In this document: positions 23,364-34,045 of the stretch, in pieces
Layout: each line of letters opens with the position of its first letter
Position numbering within the stretch: the stretch's first letter is position 1
Assembly (NCBI GenBank): GCA_934047225.1
Contig: OW203986.1
Location: forward strand, 26,601,221 to 26,665,220
Direction: 5' to 3'
DNA: 64,000 nucleotides
Origin: Ypsolopha sequella
Taxonomy: Eukaryota > Arthropoda > Insecta > Lepidoptera > Ypsolophidae
The notes under the pieces: generated by a model
Told to the model about the DNA's origin: nothing
The model's input: the letters and a program-made list of their open reading frames with translations, nothing else
Databases searched by the model: none
Translations under genes and position numbers: made by a program

Positions 23364-24256
23364 TAGAGATGAAACGGATAGTGATTTGGCCGGATACCGG
23401 ATACCGGATATCCGGCGAGGCACTAGGCCGGATAGCCGGATATCCGGCGGCCGGATATCCGGCTCAAGATATGCGTTTCGCACCAATTATTAATTAATAT
23501 TACGCACCAAGGTGCGTGCGGGTGCAAGTGGGCGAGATAATTCGTGCATTTTTTAAATGAAGATCATTTCTAAATGATCGTATCACAATCATACAAATGC
23601 TGGTTTGCAAACGCGAAACAATTTCCAATCCTAACGAAATTTGTAAATATATATCTTTTGTCTCCTTGGAGTGGTGTATACTGTATATAAATGGACAGGT
23701 ATCTTTAAATGAAACCGCGTAATATACTGTTCATACTGAACAGATTTTCCAAAGTAACATATTGAAAAAACAAAATTAAACCTGCCCGCCCAGTGCCCTT
23801 TCAAAATTTAAAGTAGGTTTTCAAAATGAGTATGGAAACATGAAAATATTTTTTCATTTCCACAAGTATGTTTCTTTGGAAAAGTTGTTTAGTATGATTT
23901 CAGTATGACCATGTGTTTTTATTAAAAGATACATGTTGAGTTACATTCGGTATATTGTGAGAGCAAAAGAAGCTGGTGTAATGTATGAAGAAAAGCATAA
24001 ACGTTTATTCCCAACAATTGATGTAAAGCTTGTCTTTATCTACCATAGCTCAATTCTTATTCACTTTATGTATTAGAATTTAGATTATTCAATCATTGAG
24101 ACAACTATTTTGTGATTTAAACGACTTTTTGTATGTTGAGTTAAGTATCCGGTATCCGGCCGGATACTGACTACTATCCGGCCGGATACCGGATACCAAA
24201 AATATGGCCGGATAGGCCGGATACCGGATAGTAACCGGATATCCGTTTCATCTCTA
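23364..24256. mobile_element. 893-bp non-autonomous hAT-type element
   Basis: Terminal inverted repeats TAGAGATGAAACGGATA at both ends, flanked by a perfect 8-bp duplication ATGTATAC (23356-23363 and 24257-24264). An 8-bp target duplication is the hallmark of the hAT superfamily. Both subterminal regions are packed with GGCCGGATA / CCGGATATCC motifs in both orientations, the usual place for transposase-binding sites. The interior is AT-rich with no transposase reading frame, so the element depends on another copy for movement. Confidence 0.85.
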
Positions 24257-24643
24257 ATGTATACTAGATAGATACCTCTAAAATTCGGTCGCCATGTATA
24301 AAACTGTTCTCTATTTGTACGGGTTATACCTCAGATGAAGAGGGTTATACAATGATTCTTTATGACGTCTGTCTGCAACATAATTCATCTCCTAAATTAT
24401 TAACATATTAGTATACCGGGTTAGTAATTGACAAAAAGGAATTCTTTCATTCTTTATTGTACACAGAAACAAGAACACAAACAGATACAGTAAAAGTTAT
24501 GTACATATAGGTCAGCTTATCTCTAATAAGAGATTCCTTTCAGCAAACCATTGAGGAAACAATTAAAATTTTAATAAGAGTAATCATACACGTGCACAAA
24601 AATAAAGTTTGGCTAAATATAAAATTAAAATATAAATAATATA

Positions 24644-24893
24644 CAACGTGTAACAGAAAGGCGTAACCATATTTGAAAAGCTTATTCAGTCAATGGTATA
24701 GAACAACTTTTACTATCGAGCCAACCCTGAAATCTCAAAAAAAAAATCTGCCCTTCCATACATTTCGGCCGAGCGGCATTGCATTTTTTTATGAAACAGT
24801 AAAATTTTTTTTTCGATATACAGTTTTTGTTCCATAGTAAATTTTGTTCTATACCATTGACTAAATAAGCTCTTCAAATATGGTTACACGTTG
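24644..24893. mobile_element. 250-bp MITE, TA target
   Basis: Starts CAACGTGTAAC and ends GTTACACGTTG, flanked by TA on both sides. Subterminal arms pair for about 70 bp (ACCATATTTGAAAAGC.. with its inverse). It lies just downstream of the mariner relic; no coding capacity. Confidence 0.8.
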
Positions 24894-24924
24894 TATAATA
24901 ATATTATAATGTGCTTATTTCTAT

Positions 24925-25712
24925 TATCATATGCATCTTGCGTAGTGCTCTCCATTTATTGTTTTTCCTTTTTGCAGATAGTCCACTAAAATAATGCCTT
25001 GAGCATCCCAGAAAACAGTTGCCATCACGTTGCCAGCTGACAAAACCGTTTTCGGTTTCTTCGGCGCAGGTTTCCCACACTCAGTCCACTGCTTAGATTT
25101 TTATTTTATTTCAGGAGTATAGTGATGTATCCAGGTTTCATCTACTATTAGATAACGCCGCAAAAATTCGTTAGAATCTCGCTTATACAGCGTCAAACAC
25201 TCCGATGAATCGTTCACTCGACGTTGTTTTTGTTCGACGATGAGCAAATGCGGCACCCATGCGGCATTCATTCTCAAATGTTGGTGTTAAATATTAAAAA
25301 CGCATTCAGACGAAATGCTCACCATCTCTGCTATCTCTCGCAACTTTAAACGACGATCGTTCAATACAATTTCGTTAACTTTTTTCATCATTTCTGAAGT
25401 TGTCACTTCATTTGGACGGCCAGACCTGTAGGCGTCTTCGCAGCTCTGTCTTCCACGTTTAAAATCAGTTACCCATGTATGAATGGTACTCAAAGCAGGA
25501 GCAGAGCGGCCTAAAACTGTGTCTAGCTGTTTTCCCTTTATTGTTAAGAAACAGCAAGACAGAGAAAGTTCTATGTCCTCTTGCGGAAATTCCCTCGGCT
25601 CGATTAAATTCACATTCAAAGTTCTATTTTTGAAAAGATGACAGAATATAATGAAATTCTTTTTTTTTTTTCGTATCAACCTTTTAAGTTTGTCGTTTCG
25701 GCCAGTAATCAA
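24925..25712 (-). pseudogene. Decayed mariner transposase
   Basis: The longest frame (25287-25712) carries the mariner-type HTH region on the - strand: STIHTWVTDFKRGR, then a SGRP turn and VNEIVLNDRRLKLREIAEMV. Downstream in other frames the catalytic part can be read in pieces: NLDTSLYS, then a stretch resembling VWETCAEE, GNCFLGCSRHYF and NKWRAL. These correspond to the conserved blocks of mariner transposases, including the tryptophan-aspartate region before the third catalytic aspartate. At least three in-frame stops and frameshifts interrupt it. The first ~60 codons of the open frame look like upstream non-coding sequence translated by chance. Mariner transposases are normally about 345 aa and cut at TA sites. 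This copy is dead. Confidence 0.8.
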
Positions 25713-25801
25713 TCACCCAACCCCCTATTTACCTCTCACTAAAATTGTAGAACGATTCTAGACCCTTCAATCTTCATGTAGAATACACAATAAAATGCAT
25801 A

Positions 25802-26230
25802 ATGGTGTCGATTCGGCGTAACACTAGTATTTTATTCTGTGGTAACACGCCTTAACTTATTTGACATGACTAACCTTATTATAAGCGTCCTGTCTTTTTC
25901 TTTCTGTATCGAAAAGACAAAGACAGGACGCTCAAAATAAGGTTAGTCCTGTCAAATAAGTTAAGGTGGCTCTGTCGGAATAATTAGCAACTCGATTCGT
26001 GTTGGTTGAAATTTCGAACAAAACCATATTAAAATAAAGTCCTTACCAGCTCGCACTGCAATATTGGCTGTTACGTTAGTCGCTGCGGCTGACAAGTGCG
26101 AAAATAGTGTGTTTTTAATTTATTTTATTTAAAATAAAATCATTTCCAAGAACTGAGAAAACCAAATCTTTTTATATTATTTTGTCTAGATATTTATTAT
26201 AGTGTTGTGTTGCGCCGAATCGACACCATT
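25802..26230. mobile_element. GTGTCGATTCGG-type MITE, composite copy
   Basis: Outer TIRs AATGGTGTCGATTCGGCGTA and TGCGCCGAATCGACACCATT bound the element. An inner hairpin (about 25852-25968, CTTAACTTATTTGACATGAC against its inverse, with AAGACAGGACGC arms) occupies only the left part. It is followed by ~240 bp unlike the other copies, so the element looks like an inner-stem MITE that acquired extra DNA inside its TIRs. Confidence 0.75.
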
Positions 26231-26305
26231 ATCTCACGTGTCAAGTGTCGAAGTGTGAACTAGAACTTTTTTTTGGCAGCTCTTGTGTCAATCCCAGACG
26301 ATTAA

Positions 26306-26771
26306 GGGCCTTACTATTGCCAAATGGGTACTTTCTAAAGCCTACTCCTCGGTTACGGCCAAACCAAAAATAATCAAAAAATGTATTATGAATAACCAAC
26401 TCTTAGACAACATATGCAACATTTTTTTATTTCATACCACCAAAACTTCTACATGAAAAAATGTATTAACTAAATGGTGTTTTTTGGCTTGAATGTCCTA
26501 CTGCTCCTAAGTGGCTTGGCCGATTGAATTCATTTATGCTTTGATAAATAAATAAACTTGATAGCTATAAACATAACATAGGATTATTCAATCGAACAAT
26601 TACGTCCAAGTGGAAAGTATAATTTTCTCCTATTCCGCTCTATCAAGGACGCAGCGAGCGTCGTAACAGCCACTGTGCATTGCGCGCTGATATGAACGTT
26701 ATTTCAATGCCGTTTCCGTTGATATTCGTACTGACAAATAACGAGCTGCTAATTTGGCGATGGTAATCGCC
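26306..26771. mobile_element. TTAA-flanked MITE, copy 1
   Basis: TTAA at 26302-26305 and 26772-26775. The ends are imperfect inverses (GGGCCTTACTATTGCCAAAT against ATTTGGCGATGGTAATCGCC). A reverse-oriented copy with TTAA flanks lies at 53655-54105. TTAA targets are typical of the piggyBac superfamily, so mobilisation by a piggyBac-like transposase is a reasonable inference. Confidence 0.8.
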
Positions 26772-27129
26772 TTAAGTTATACAGTATTAGTGACTATAAA
26801 TAAGTCTGTCATTATCATTACATAGCCAGTCCCCCAGGTATTTGACGAACCGTGCTCATTTAGCAGAAGAGACATGCATTTGTATGGGATCATATATTAG
26901 TACGAAGCGGAAGGCGGGAATCCATACAAATGTCGCGAGTACGTTTGATATCGACCGTAGACATACTGATTACGTGGACATACTACATTTACAGTTGTTG
27001 CACTTCATAATGCCTCATTCAATCAAGGAAAATGTATTAAAAATACTCGTTGACATGTCACACAGTAACTTTCTATCCTACTTGCTCTTTTGTACGCTCA
27101 CAAACGCGGTATTATGTAAAGCGTGAAAA

Positions 27130-27325
27130 TACTTGCGATTGTCGGCACTTGGTGAAACTTGGATAAAAACATGATGAATAGATGCACTTGCACTCGTTTC
27201 ACAGTTAAAAACCAATTTAACCCGACCGGTTTCGGTTTTACACCATCATCAAGGGTTTAGATAAGCTACTTTGGCAGTTATTTCGTGCAATATTGCAATA
27301 TTGCATCTATTCATCATGTAAAGCG
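27130..27325 (-). repeat. Penelope-type terminal fragment with hammerhead motif
   Basis: Contains GTCGGCACTTGGTGAAACTT, an inverted pair (CATGATGAATAGATGCA at 27170 and its inverse near 27303) and CCGACCGGTTTCGG. The last motif recurs near 48349 and 58124/58362. The segment matches the style of Penelope-like element termini; no coding part remains. See the ribozyme at 27217-27260. Confidence 0.45.
27217..27260 (-). ncRNA. Candidate hammerhead ribozyme (type I, short helix III)
   Basis: Read on the - strand: helix I strand AACCC, core TTGATGA, helix II GGT-GTAAA-ACC, invariant GAAA, minimal helix III CC/GG, cleavage triplet GTC, then GGGTT that pairs with AACCC. All helices close and the only core deviation is T for C at the first core position (plus one unpaired T before helix II). 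Hammerheads of this minimal kind are established features of Penelope-like retroelements. Cleavage activity is not shown by sequence alone. Confidence 0.55.
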
Positions 27326-27333
27326 TGAAAGTA

Positions 27334-28447
27334 CAGTGGAGATCACATGCTATACACATTGGAATTTGTACGGGTTGGATTTAGTATCGTTTGGCAGTTG
27401 TATGGGGGTGAAAGTGGTTAAAGCTGGTAGAGATTTCACATTTTTCGAGAAATTAATAAAAATTGTTTCTTACCTCAAATCAGGTAAAAAGCGAAAACGG
27501 AACGTTAAAATGGGCGTTTGACAACCAAATTTGTCCTAGTTTATTGTCTGTGGTGTAAAATATTGTGCAATATCGATGAAACGGAACGCAACAAAAAAAA
27601 AACTGCGTCATGTGTTACTGTCATTCGTAATTCGTTTATTGGTAATTTTGGATTGAAGAAATAAAAAAATTATGAATATTTTGTTGTTTTATTTGTTTTT
27701 ACCTAGACATCCTGCTCAAAAGGAGGTTAGTATACCCCCAATTCATGGTTAAAATAGGTTAAATCTGTTTTAAAACCGAATCAGAGCACCCCGACTCTAT
27801 GCAGTCTTGTGGCTACTACCCCTGGAGTGTATATAAAAAGCCGAAGGCGCGAAGGGAGGGCAGCCCCCGCCCGCAATAATAAAGCTTAGGCACCTGTGTG
27901 AGCCGTAGCGGCTGAGGCTGGTCCAACAAGCCGAAGCTGCGGAGGTGAGCACGGGTGCCTGTGCTTTGTTACGCAAGGGCGATGGGTCTGCACTTCCCGC
28001 AGCGCCGTAGCCGATGCAGAAGTGAATTTGTGATATAAAAGTGACTTCAGTATTGATAGGTTCAAATGGTTCAAAAATTAACTTCTGCACTGGTAGGTTC
28101 AAGGTTTCTAGTAGATTCAAGGTTAAAAGAAGGGAGGTTTCTGCACTCCCCCCTTATAAGGAAGTTCTTCCATATCTCCCCACCTTTATTTTAAAAAAAT
28201 AACCTGAATTTGTTGATTATAACCTCAACAAAAGTAAAAATTTTAATATAAAAAAACGGTGCGTTACCTTTTAATGGGGGGGGGGTACCAGGGGGTAAGG
28301 GGCACCCCCTTCACCCCTCCCTGACCCCCTCCCCCTCCTCCGCCTGCCAAACGATACTAAATTTTTACCATTTGTACCTATATTATATCCTTCACTATAA
28401 AGGCTAATATAATACTGTAAGTGTATAGTTTGATGTGATCTCCACTG
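27334..28447. mobile_element. 1.1-kb TA-flanked TIR element
   Basis: CAGTGGAGATCACATGC at the left end and its near-inverse GATGTGATCTCCACTG at the right, with TA immediately outside both ends. The inverted homology extends inward through TTAGTATCGTTTGGCAG near 27385-27405 against 28345-28365. CAGTG ends at a TA site fit the Tc1/mariner group. The interior is non-coding and has a GC-rich patch (27790-28030) and a G10/C5-rich stretch near 28275-28310. Open frames opposite these patches have no recognisable homology. Confidence 0.7.
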
Positions 28448-29234
28448 TACAAGCAGACATACTGATTCTATATGGCGTGTGCTAGGATTGCAGATAGTCA
28501 TTATATCGATACATATAGATTATAATAAAAAAGTAGAACCCGGTGTATCTGTACATTGAAGAAAAGTAATAACAATAGAAAAGGGGTGACTAAAGAAGAG
28601 TAATACAGAGAGTATAGAACATAAATCAGCGATTTTTAGAATTCTTGTCTCTCTGTCTGTTTGTTTGTTCGCGAACATCTCCGAAACCACTGAACGGATT
28701 TTTATGTAATTTTCACAGATGGACAGAGTTTAATTTGGATTAGAATATAGGCTTTGTTTCATTAAAATCGGATGTCGGAAAAAAGTTATCGTCATTTAAA
28801 GATTTTTGGAATTTACTTTTCTACTGTTAGAAGTTAGAAGTGACATAGCAAATTAGTTTTTGGCGCTGAAGGTAGTTTTTACTTGTTTCACAATTTGCCT
28901 GTGATTCTGTTTCACGAACGATTGTATAAAAGAAAAAAAAAAAACAAGAAAGTTTTGGGTAGAATTATGTAGCGTATTTTATATTTATTACATAAACATT
29001 TTTATGTAATAAATTTTTTTTTATTACATAAAAATCAATTGTTTTTCTGAACAACTGTTTATTATTAGAGCGCATAAATAAATATTTAATTATTCCGTTT
29101 AAATAGCGTCATATACTCGTTTTTTTTGTAAATAATTTTTTTTATTGCTCATTAAGTTGCAGCTATTGTATAACAGATGGTGGTGGCTTCTTTGATGAAA
29201 CGGCTTAGATACTGAAAATTGTAAATTTCAGTAT
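28448..29234. other. AT-rich repeat-derived DNA
   Basis: Contains CTCTGTCTGTTTGTTTGTTCG and ACCACTGAACGGATTTTTATG near 28645-28710, phrases common to the CTAG-ended repeats of this window. The rest is A/T-rich low complexity. No gene. Confidence 0.35.
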
Positions 29235-29579
29235 ATTAAATTATATTATAAAACTGTACAAGAAAAGAGCTGTGTCTGTCTGTCTCTCCATTAAACGTTT
29301 TCCAAAAAAATAACGGTGTCATAATTATGCAAAAAAATCTGAATTTTTGTCTGTACTGTATGCATCCACCATTACTGTACGATCCTCAGCAGTGAGACAT
29401 CACTATCACTACATAGTATAAAACAAAGTCGCTTCCCGCTGTCTGTCTGTCCCTATGTACGCTTAGATCTTTAAAACTATGCAAAGGATTTTGATGCGTT
29501 TTTTTAATAGATAGAGTGATTCAAGAGGAAGGTTTATATGTATAATACATGCCCGTGCAAAGCCGGGGTGGGTCGCTAG
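29235..29579 (+). mobile_element. Helitron-like non-autonomous repeat, CTAG end
   Basis: Ends GCCGGGGTGGGTCGCTAGT, with CTAG at 29576-29579 followed by T. CTRR termini are characteristic of Helitrons. TGTCTGTCTGTC-type runs and a conserved middle section match the style of 46512-46741 and 50744-50922. The start is approximate. No Rep/helicase coding. Confidence 0.4.
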
Positions 29580-30212
29580 TGGATTATAAAGAAAGAAAGA
29601 AGGGAGATCACTGTTCGATAACTTATTATCCAACTTACAAACTGGAATACTTTTTATTGCGGAATTCCCAAGGGCCGCATTATCTTCTTCCACGCGGACG
29701 AAGTCACGGGCAACAGCTAATATAACATAACCAAATTACCTATATCGTGATTTGACGGGAATAGACCGTCGTCCAAGGGGTGTTTTCTTATGTATAAGAT
29801 AGTGTTTGGAGAATAAAATATGAATATGCGCACATGATTAGTGAAATTAAATATCAAGTTCTGCCGCGTTAGAAGGCGTTTGGGAGTTATGCCGGTTTTA
29901 AAAGTGCAAAAAATCGCAAAATGTTTAGAAAGAAAGGAGAAAGAAGAAAGAAAGAAAATATTTATTTGCTGTGATAAGGGTACATAGGTTATTAGGAGTA
30001 TACAAAAGAACGCCTTAATCAGCTAGTGTTATAGCATGCAAATACTTAAATTAATGATAATGTTGTCAACAAATTATTTACAATTAAATACAATTACTAA
30101 TTATGTTTTGCAATGCCTTTTTTAAATAACTATGTATGTTTATAATTAGAAACTTCCCTAAATTCTTTTATTGAATAGAAACAATGTCCCTGCAACCATT
30201 TAAAAAGTTTAC
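29580..30212. other. Repeat-derived spacer
   Basis: Includes another CTA-type tail CACGCGGACGAAGTCACGGG at 29690 and, near 30150-30212, what looks like the last codons and 3' end of a + strand LINE. No intact gene. Confidence 0.35.
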
Positions 30213-30271
30213 TTTTAAATTGAATATTGAAGATAACTTATTTGTTTGTTTTTTTTTTTTTTTTTTTTTTT

Positions 30272-30424
30272 TTTTATTCAGTTTGTATTATATATTTATA
30301 TAAAAACACTTATTAAAATAATATTTTCCAGATATATTTCGACAAATAGTCGGCTTCAGTGGAATTTGATAAAATTTATGTATTATTTTAAAATGTCAAA
30401 AAATGAAGTGAATGATTGACAGAC
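30272..30424 (-). repeat. Inverted copy of the Penelope-like 3' tail
   Basis: Reverse complement of about 34317-34465, including the hammerhead-like hairpin and ending TTTTTATTCAG. A run of about 30 T (30249-30278) sits at its outer side. Confidence 0.85.
30327..30365 (-). ncRNA. Hammerhead-like motif, inverted copy
   Basis: On the - strand: TTCCA, CTGAAGC, hairpin CGAC-TATTT-GTCG, AAATATATC, TGGAA. It equals the motif at 34376-34414 except one loop base, so all stems are kept. Confidence 0.4.
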
Positions 30425-30431
30425 AATTAAT

Positions 30432-30812
30432 TAACCTTCTGGAATGCAAACACTGTCCCGCTTTTTACATCGGGGAAACAAAAAACAATCTTCACATCAG
30501 AATAAACCAACACAGACATACATCGGACTCCATTACAAACAACACGCTACCCATCCCAACGCACACACGATTTCACAACAAAACATTCAATAACTGCTTC
30601 ACCGCACGAATCATCAAATCCTTTTCACCACCACTCACAGACATCCAACTCAGGACATGGGGAGGAGTCCTATATTTGGTCGCTTGGTGCCCATTACGGT
30701 CCGGGTCTTAACAGACAAAGATAAGTGATCATCTACCCGTCTCCACGCTTCAGTTTAGAGACCTGCCTACTTAGCACATTATAATGTATACATATATATA
30801 TATATATATAAA
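30432..30812 (+). repeat. Direct copy of ORF 3' end plus 3' UTR (pLTR-like)
   Basis: Matches 33754-34131: TTCTGGAATGCAAACACTG.. through the GIY-YIG codons, stop, TCTACCCGTCTCCACGC and the TATATA run. One extra G in GACATGGGGAGG shifts the frame, so this copy cannot encode the end of the protein. Confidence 0.9.
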
Positions 30813-31291
30813 AAACAAATAAGTTATCTTCAATATTTAATTCACTCGCAAAAGCGATATATAAATATAAATATTATTTCAACAACTGCACGAGATAAAG
30901 TATCAAATCGGGTTTCGCACTTGTACATCTGTAAAGAAAAGAAAACACCAACTACACCACGGAAGCAACACCTAAAAAAGAGGTTCACAAGTCACAACCC
31001 ATGAAAGTCTGTCTCGAAGATACAACAGAGCGAAACACACCGTTTGCACATCTACCTTGGAAACGGATTTGTACAATATCGTGCCGCCTTTGCGGAGAAG
31101 TTATCTGTTTCGTCGCCACCAACATCAAAGCAGTTTTTTATTTACTATAAATAACTTTATTTGTTCATCATCTCCATTTTCACCTGTGACAGACAAATGT
31201 ACCATTGCTAAATTAATTTTAATTTTATATTCTTTCTTTTCAGAACCATAAATCAATCTTGCTTTCTTTCCAAAAAGTATACATATCAATC

Positions 31292-34045
31292 ATGAAAGAA
31301 GTTATAAACAAAATTAAATACTCTATAAATAAACTCTTACAATACTATTTACACCTACAATTTCTAGGAGGATGTCTGCAAGTAGGTGCAGCACCAAAAG
31401 GGCTGATCCCTAAATTCCCAACCCATAGTATGCCGCTTATAATACGAAAACACATGATATCAGTCAACCTCGTCAACGCCCTACATACAACCAACATGTT
31501 ATACATTCAATATTATTATCTCTGTACAAACCAAAAAAATCTTCTTGATAACCTACTCAAAATTTCGCTAGTAGCTTTTCCTCACTTGTTCATCGAAATA
31601 CAAGATCTCATATCAAAAGCTAGATTTAAACTTGCACACGAAAACATCAAACAATCTCGCAAATTTCAAAATCTTCTTAACTTTTATCATCAGAAACACA
31701 TCAAATTGCCGATAAATTACGAACACGAAAACAAATTTGGTGAATTGAATCTGACTCAAACGGACCTATCACAACCATTCATAATTCCACCACCACCAAT
31801 AAAACAAAACCAAACCACAATAAACTTATCATCACATGAAAACATAGTAAATTTATCATCACTTCAATTAACTTCCACAGATAAACAACTAATAAACAAA
31901 GGCCTAAGCTTTTGTCCCACCAAAAAATTGGACCGTATTAAAATTGTAAATGATTTCGTACAATTTGGCCGAAACTTACGTTGGAAACATTACTGGAAAA
32001 CCCATACACCATCAACAGAAAATCAAATTCATGACGCATTAAAACCGTTCCAACCACCGTCACAAAATGAACCACCCCCACTTCCCTCTAATCATCCCAT
32101 CGAAATTTTCATGACGAGTATCCTCTCAAAATTATCCGATGACAACTTTATAAACAACTTACAAGAACATTCAAACAATCTAAGTATAGAAGAACGCTCC
32201 TCACTAAAAAAACTTCAAAATAATACAAACATTATAATCCTACCAGCAGACAAGGGATCAACCACCGTTATACTTAACAAATCAGACTACATAGCAGAAG
32301 GACTACGCCAACTAAGTGACACTAATTTTTACAGTCCGGCACCAAGCGATACATGCGGTCAAATCGTGAATGTTGTCGAGAACATTGTCCAAATCAGAGG
32401 TACATCCGAAGGACTCTCCGAAAGAGACAAAGAACTTCTTTTGCCAAGTCATCCGAGGACCCCACATTTCTATTTACTACCCAAAATACACAAACCAAAT
32501 CACCCCGGAAGACCAATTGTCGCATCATATGACTCGCCAACAGAACGAATATCTGCATTCGTCGATTATCACCTCCAACCAATAATAAAAGCCCTACCCT
32601 CCTTCATCAAAGACACTAATCATTTCATTGAAATAATTCAATCGTTACACCTCCCTGCCAATACACCATTGCTCCTTGCAACCATCGACGTCACCTCATT
32701 ATATACAAACATACCTCATAGTGCCGGCCTTTCAGCTCTCCGTGATCATCTCAACAATAGACCAGCTCCTCATCAACCATCAACAAATTTTATTACAGAA
32801 CTGGCTAAAATCATCCTCGAAAACAATTATTTCACATTCGAAGAAAAATTCTATCACCAACTGAAAGGAACAGCAATGGGTACTCGGATGGCACCAAGTT
32901 ATGCCAATCTCTACATGGCTTCAATTGAAACTAGCTTTCTTAGTTCTGAACCCTTACAACCTCTGATTTGGAAAAGATTCATCGACGACATATTTGTGAT
33001 CTGGCCGTATGATATAGACTCCTTCAACAGCTTTCTAAACAGACTCAACCAATTCAGTCCACTTAAATTCACCCATGAAATCTCCAGCAACAAAATCACA
33101 TTTCTAGACGTTGACATAACACTAGGAAACAACAACCACATGATGACATCAGTACACTTCAAACCCACAAACAAACTCCAATACCTTCATTTCAATAGCT
33201 GTCATCCACCACATATTAAAGCATCTATTCCATATTCACTATCACTCCGTGGCCGTCGGATATGTAACAACCCAAACACACTTGAAACATACCACAACAC
33301 AATACTTACAGGCCTTCTAAATCGCAACTATCCTAACAACTTCCTTAATAAACATATCCACAACCGACCGAGATACCATAACAATAGAAATACACAAAAG
33401 ACTGACACACAACCACGCCTCATCACCACATACTTTCATGGAAGCCATAAACTTAAAAAACTCATCAAAGACTTTCAACCCATCCTAACACAAAACAATG
33501 ACACAAAAGACCTTTTACCTCACAACATTCAAATAAGCTATAAACAAAATCCCAACATTAAATCCATTCTCACCAAGACAAAGACACAACTATACATTCC
33601 AAACACAAGCACATCACCTGGCACAACACCATGCCGACGGCCACGCTGCAAAACGTGCGCAATCATTAACACTAACACTAACATCAACACTCACCACACA
33701 TCCAATACCTATCACGCCCAACCCAATAGCTCTTGCAAAACATCAAACTGTATCTACCTTCTGGAATGCAAACACTGTCCCGCTTTTTACATCGGGGAAA
33801 CAAAAAACAATCTTCACATCAGAATAAACCAACACAGACATACATCGGACTCCATTACAAACAACACGCTACCCATCCCAACGCACACACGATTTCACAA
33901 CAAAACATTCAATAACTGCTTCACCGCACGAATCATCAAATCTTTTTCACCACCACTCACAGACATCCAACTCAGGACATGGGAGGAGTCCTATATTTGG
34001 TCGCTTGGTGCCCATTACGGTCCGGGTCTTAACAGACAAAGATAA
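31292..34045 (+). CDS. Penelope-like reverse transcriptase with GIY-YIG endonuclease
   Basis: A 917-residue ORF with no internal stop, which reverse-transcribes and integrates the element. The start is the first ATG (MKEVINKIKYS); the frame is open about 11 codons further upstream but without ATG. Seen in order: a Lys/Asn-rich N-terminal part; the fingers block ILPADKGSTTVILNKSDY; HFYLLPKIHKP and GRPIVAS; RT motif A ATIDVTSLYTNIP (around residue 464); motif B KGTAMGTRMAPSYANLYM; motif C FIDDIF (around residue 563), with the catalytic DD; FLDVDI; a Cys-containing stretch; and a C-terminal GIY-YIG nuclease YLLECKHC..FYIGETKN..RINQHR (around residue 825-855). This order is diagnostic of endonuclease-bearing Penelope-like elements. 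The coding strand is A/C-rich and G-poor, unlike Rab32. Intactness suggests recent activity. Confidence 0.93.
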   Translation: MKEVINKIKYSINKLLQYYLHLQFLGGCLQVGAAPKGLIPKFPTHSMPLIIRKHMISVNLVNALHTTNMLYIQYYYLCTNQKNLLDNLLKISLVAFPHLFIEIQDLISKARFKLAHENIKQSRKFQNLLNFYHQKHIKLPINYEHENKFGELNLTQTDLSQPFIIPPPPIKQNQTTINLSSHENIVNLSSLQLTSTDKQLINKGLSFCPTKKLDRIKIVNDFVQFGRNLRWKHYWKTHTPSTENQIHDALKPFQPPSQNEPPPLPSNHPIEIFMTSILSKLSDDNFINNLQEHSNNLSIEERSSLKKLQNNTNIIILPADKGSTTVILNKSDYIAEGLRQLSDTNFYSPAPSDTCGQIVNVVENIVQIRGTSEGLSERDKELLLPSHPRTPHFYLLPKIHKPNHPGRPIVASYDSPTERISAFVDYHLQPIIKALPSFIKDTNHFIEIIQSLHLPANTPLLLATIDVTSLYTNIPHSAGLSALRDHLNNRPAPHQPSTNFITELAKIILENNYFTFEEKFYHQLKGTAMGTRMAPSYANLYMASIETSFLSSEPLQPLIWKRFIDDIFVIWPYDIDSFNSFLNRLNQFSPLKFTHEISSNKITFLDVDITLGNNNHMMTSVHFKPTNKLQYLHFNSCHPPHIKASIPYSLSLRGRRICNNPNTLETYHNTILTGLLNRNYPNNFLNKHIHNRPRYHNNRNTQKTDTQPRLITTYFHGSHKLKKLIKDFQPILTQNNDTKDLLPHNIQISYKQNPNIKSILTKTKTQLYIPNTSTSPGTTPCRRPRCKTCAIINTNTNINTHHTSNTYHAQPNSSCKTSNCIYLLECKHCPAFYIGETKNNLHIRINQHRHTSDSITNNTLPIPTHTRFHNKTFNNCFTARIIKSFSPPLTDIQLRTWEESYIWSLGAHYGPGLNRQR

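Noticed and set aside
26842..27126. 94-codon plus-strand frame
   Set aside because: No ATG at its start, no motif, located between MITEs; composition resembles flanking non-coding DNA.
27797..28120. 107-codon minus-strand frame in the GC-rich patch
   Set aside because: It lies inside the 1.1-kb TA-flanked element, has no recognisable domain and no start context or splice sites to support it.
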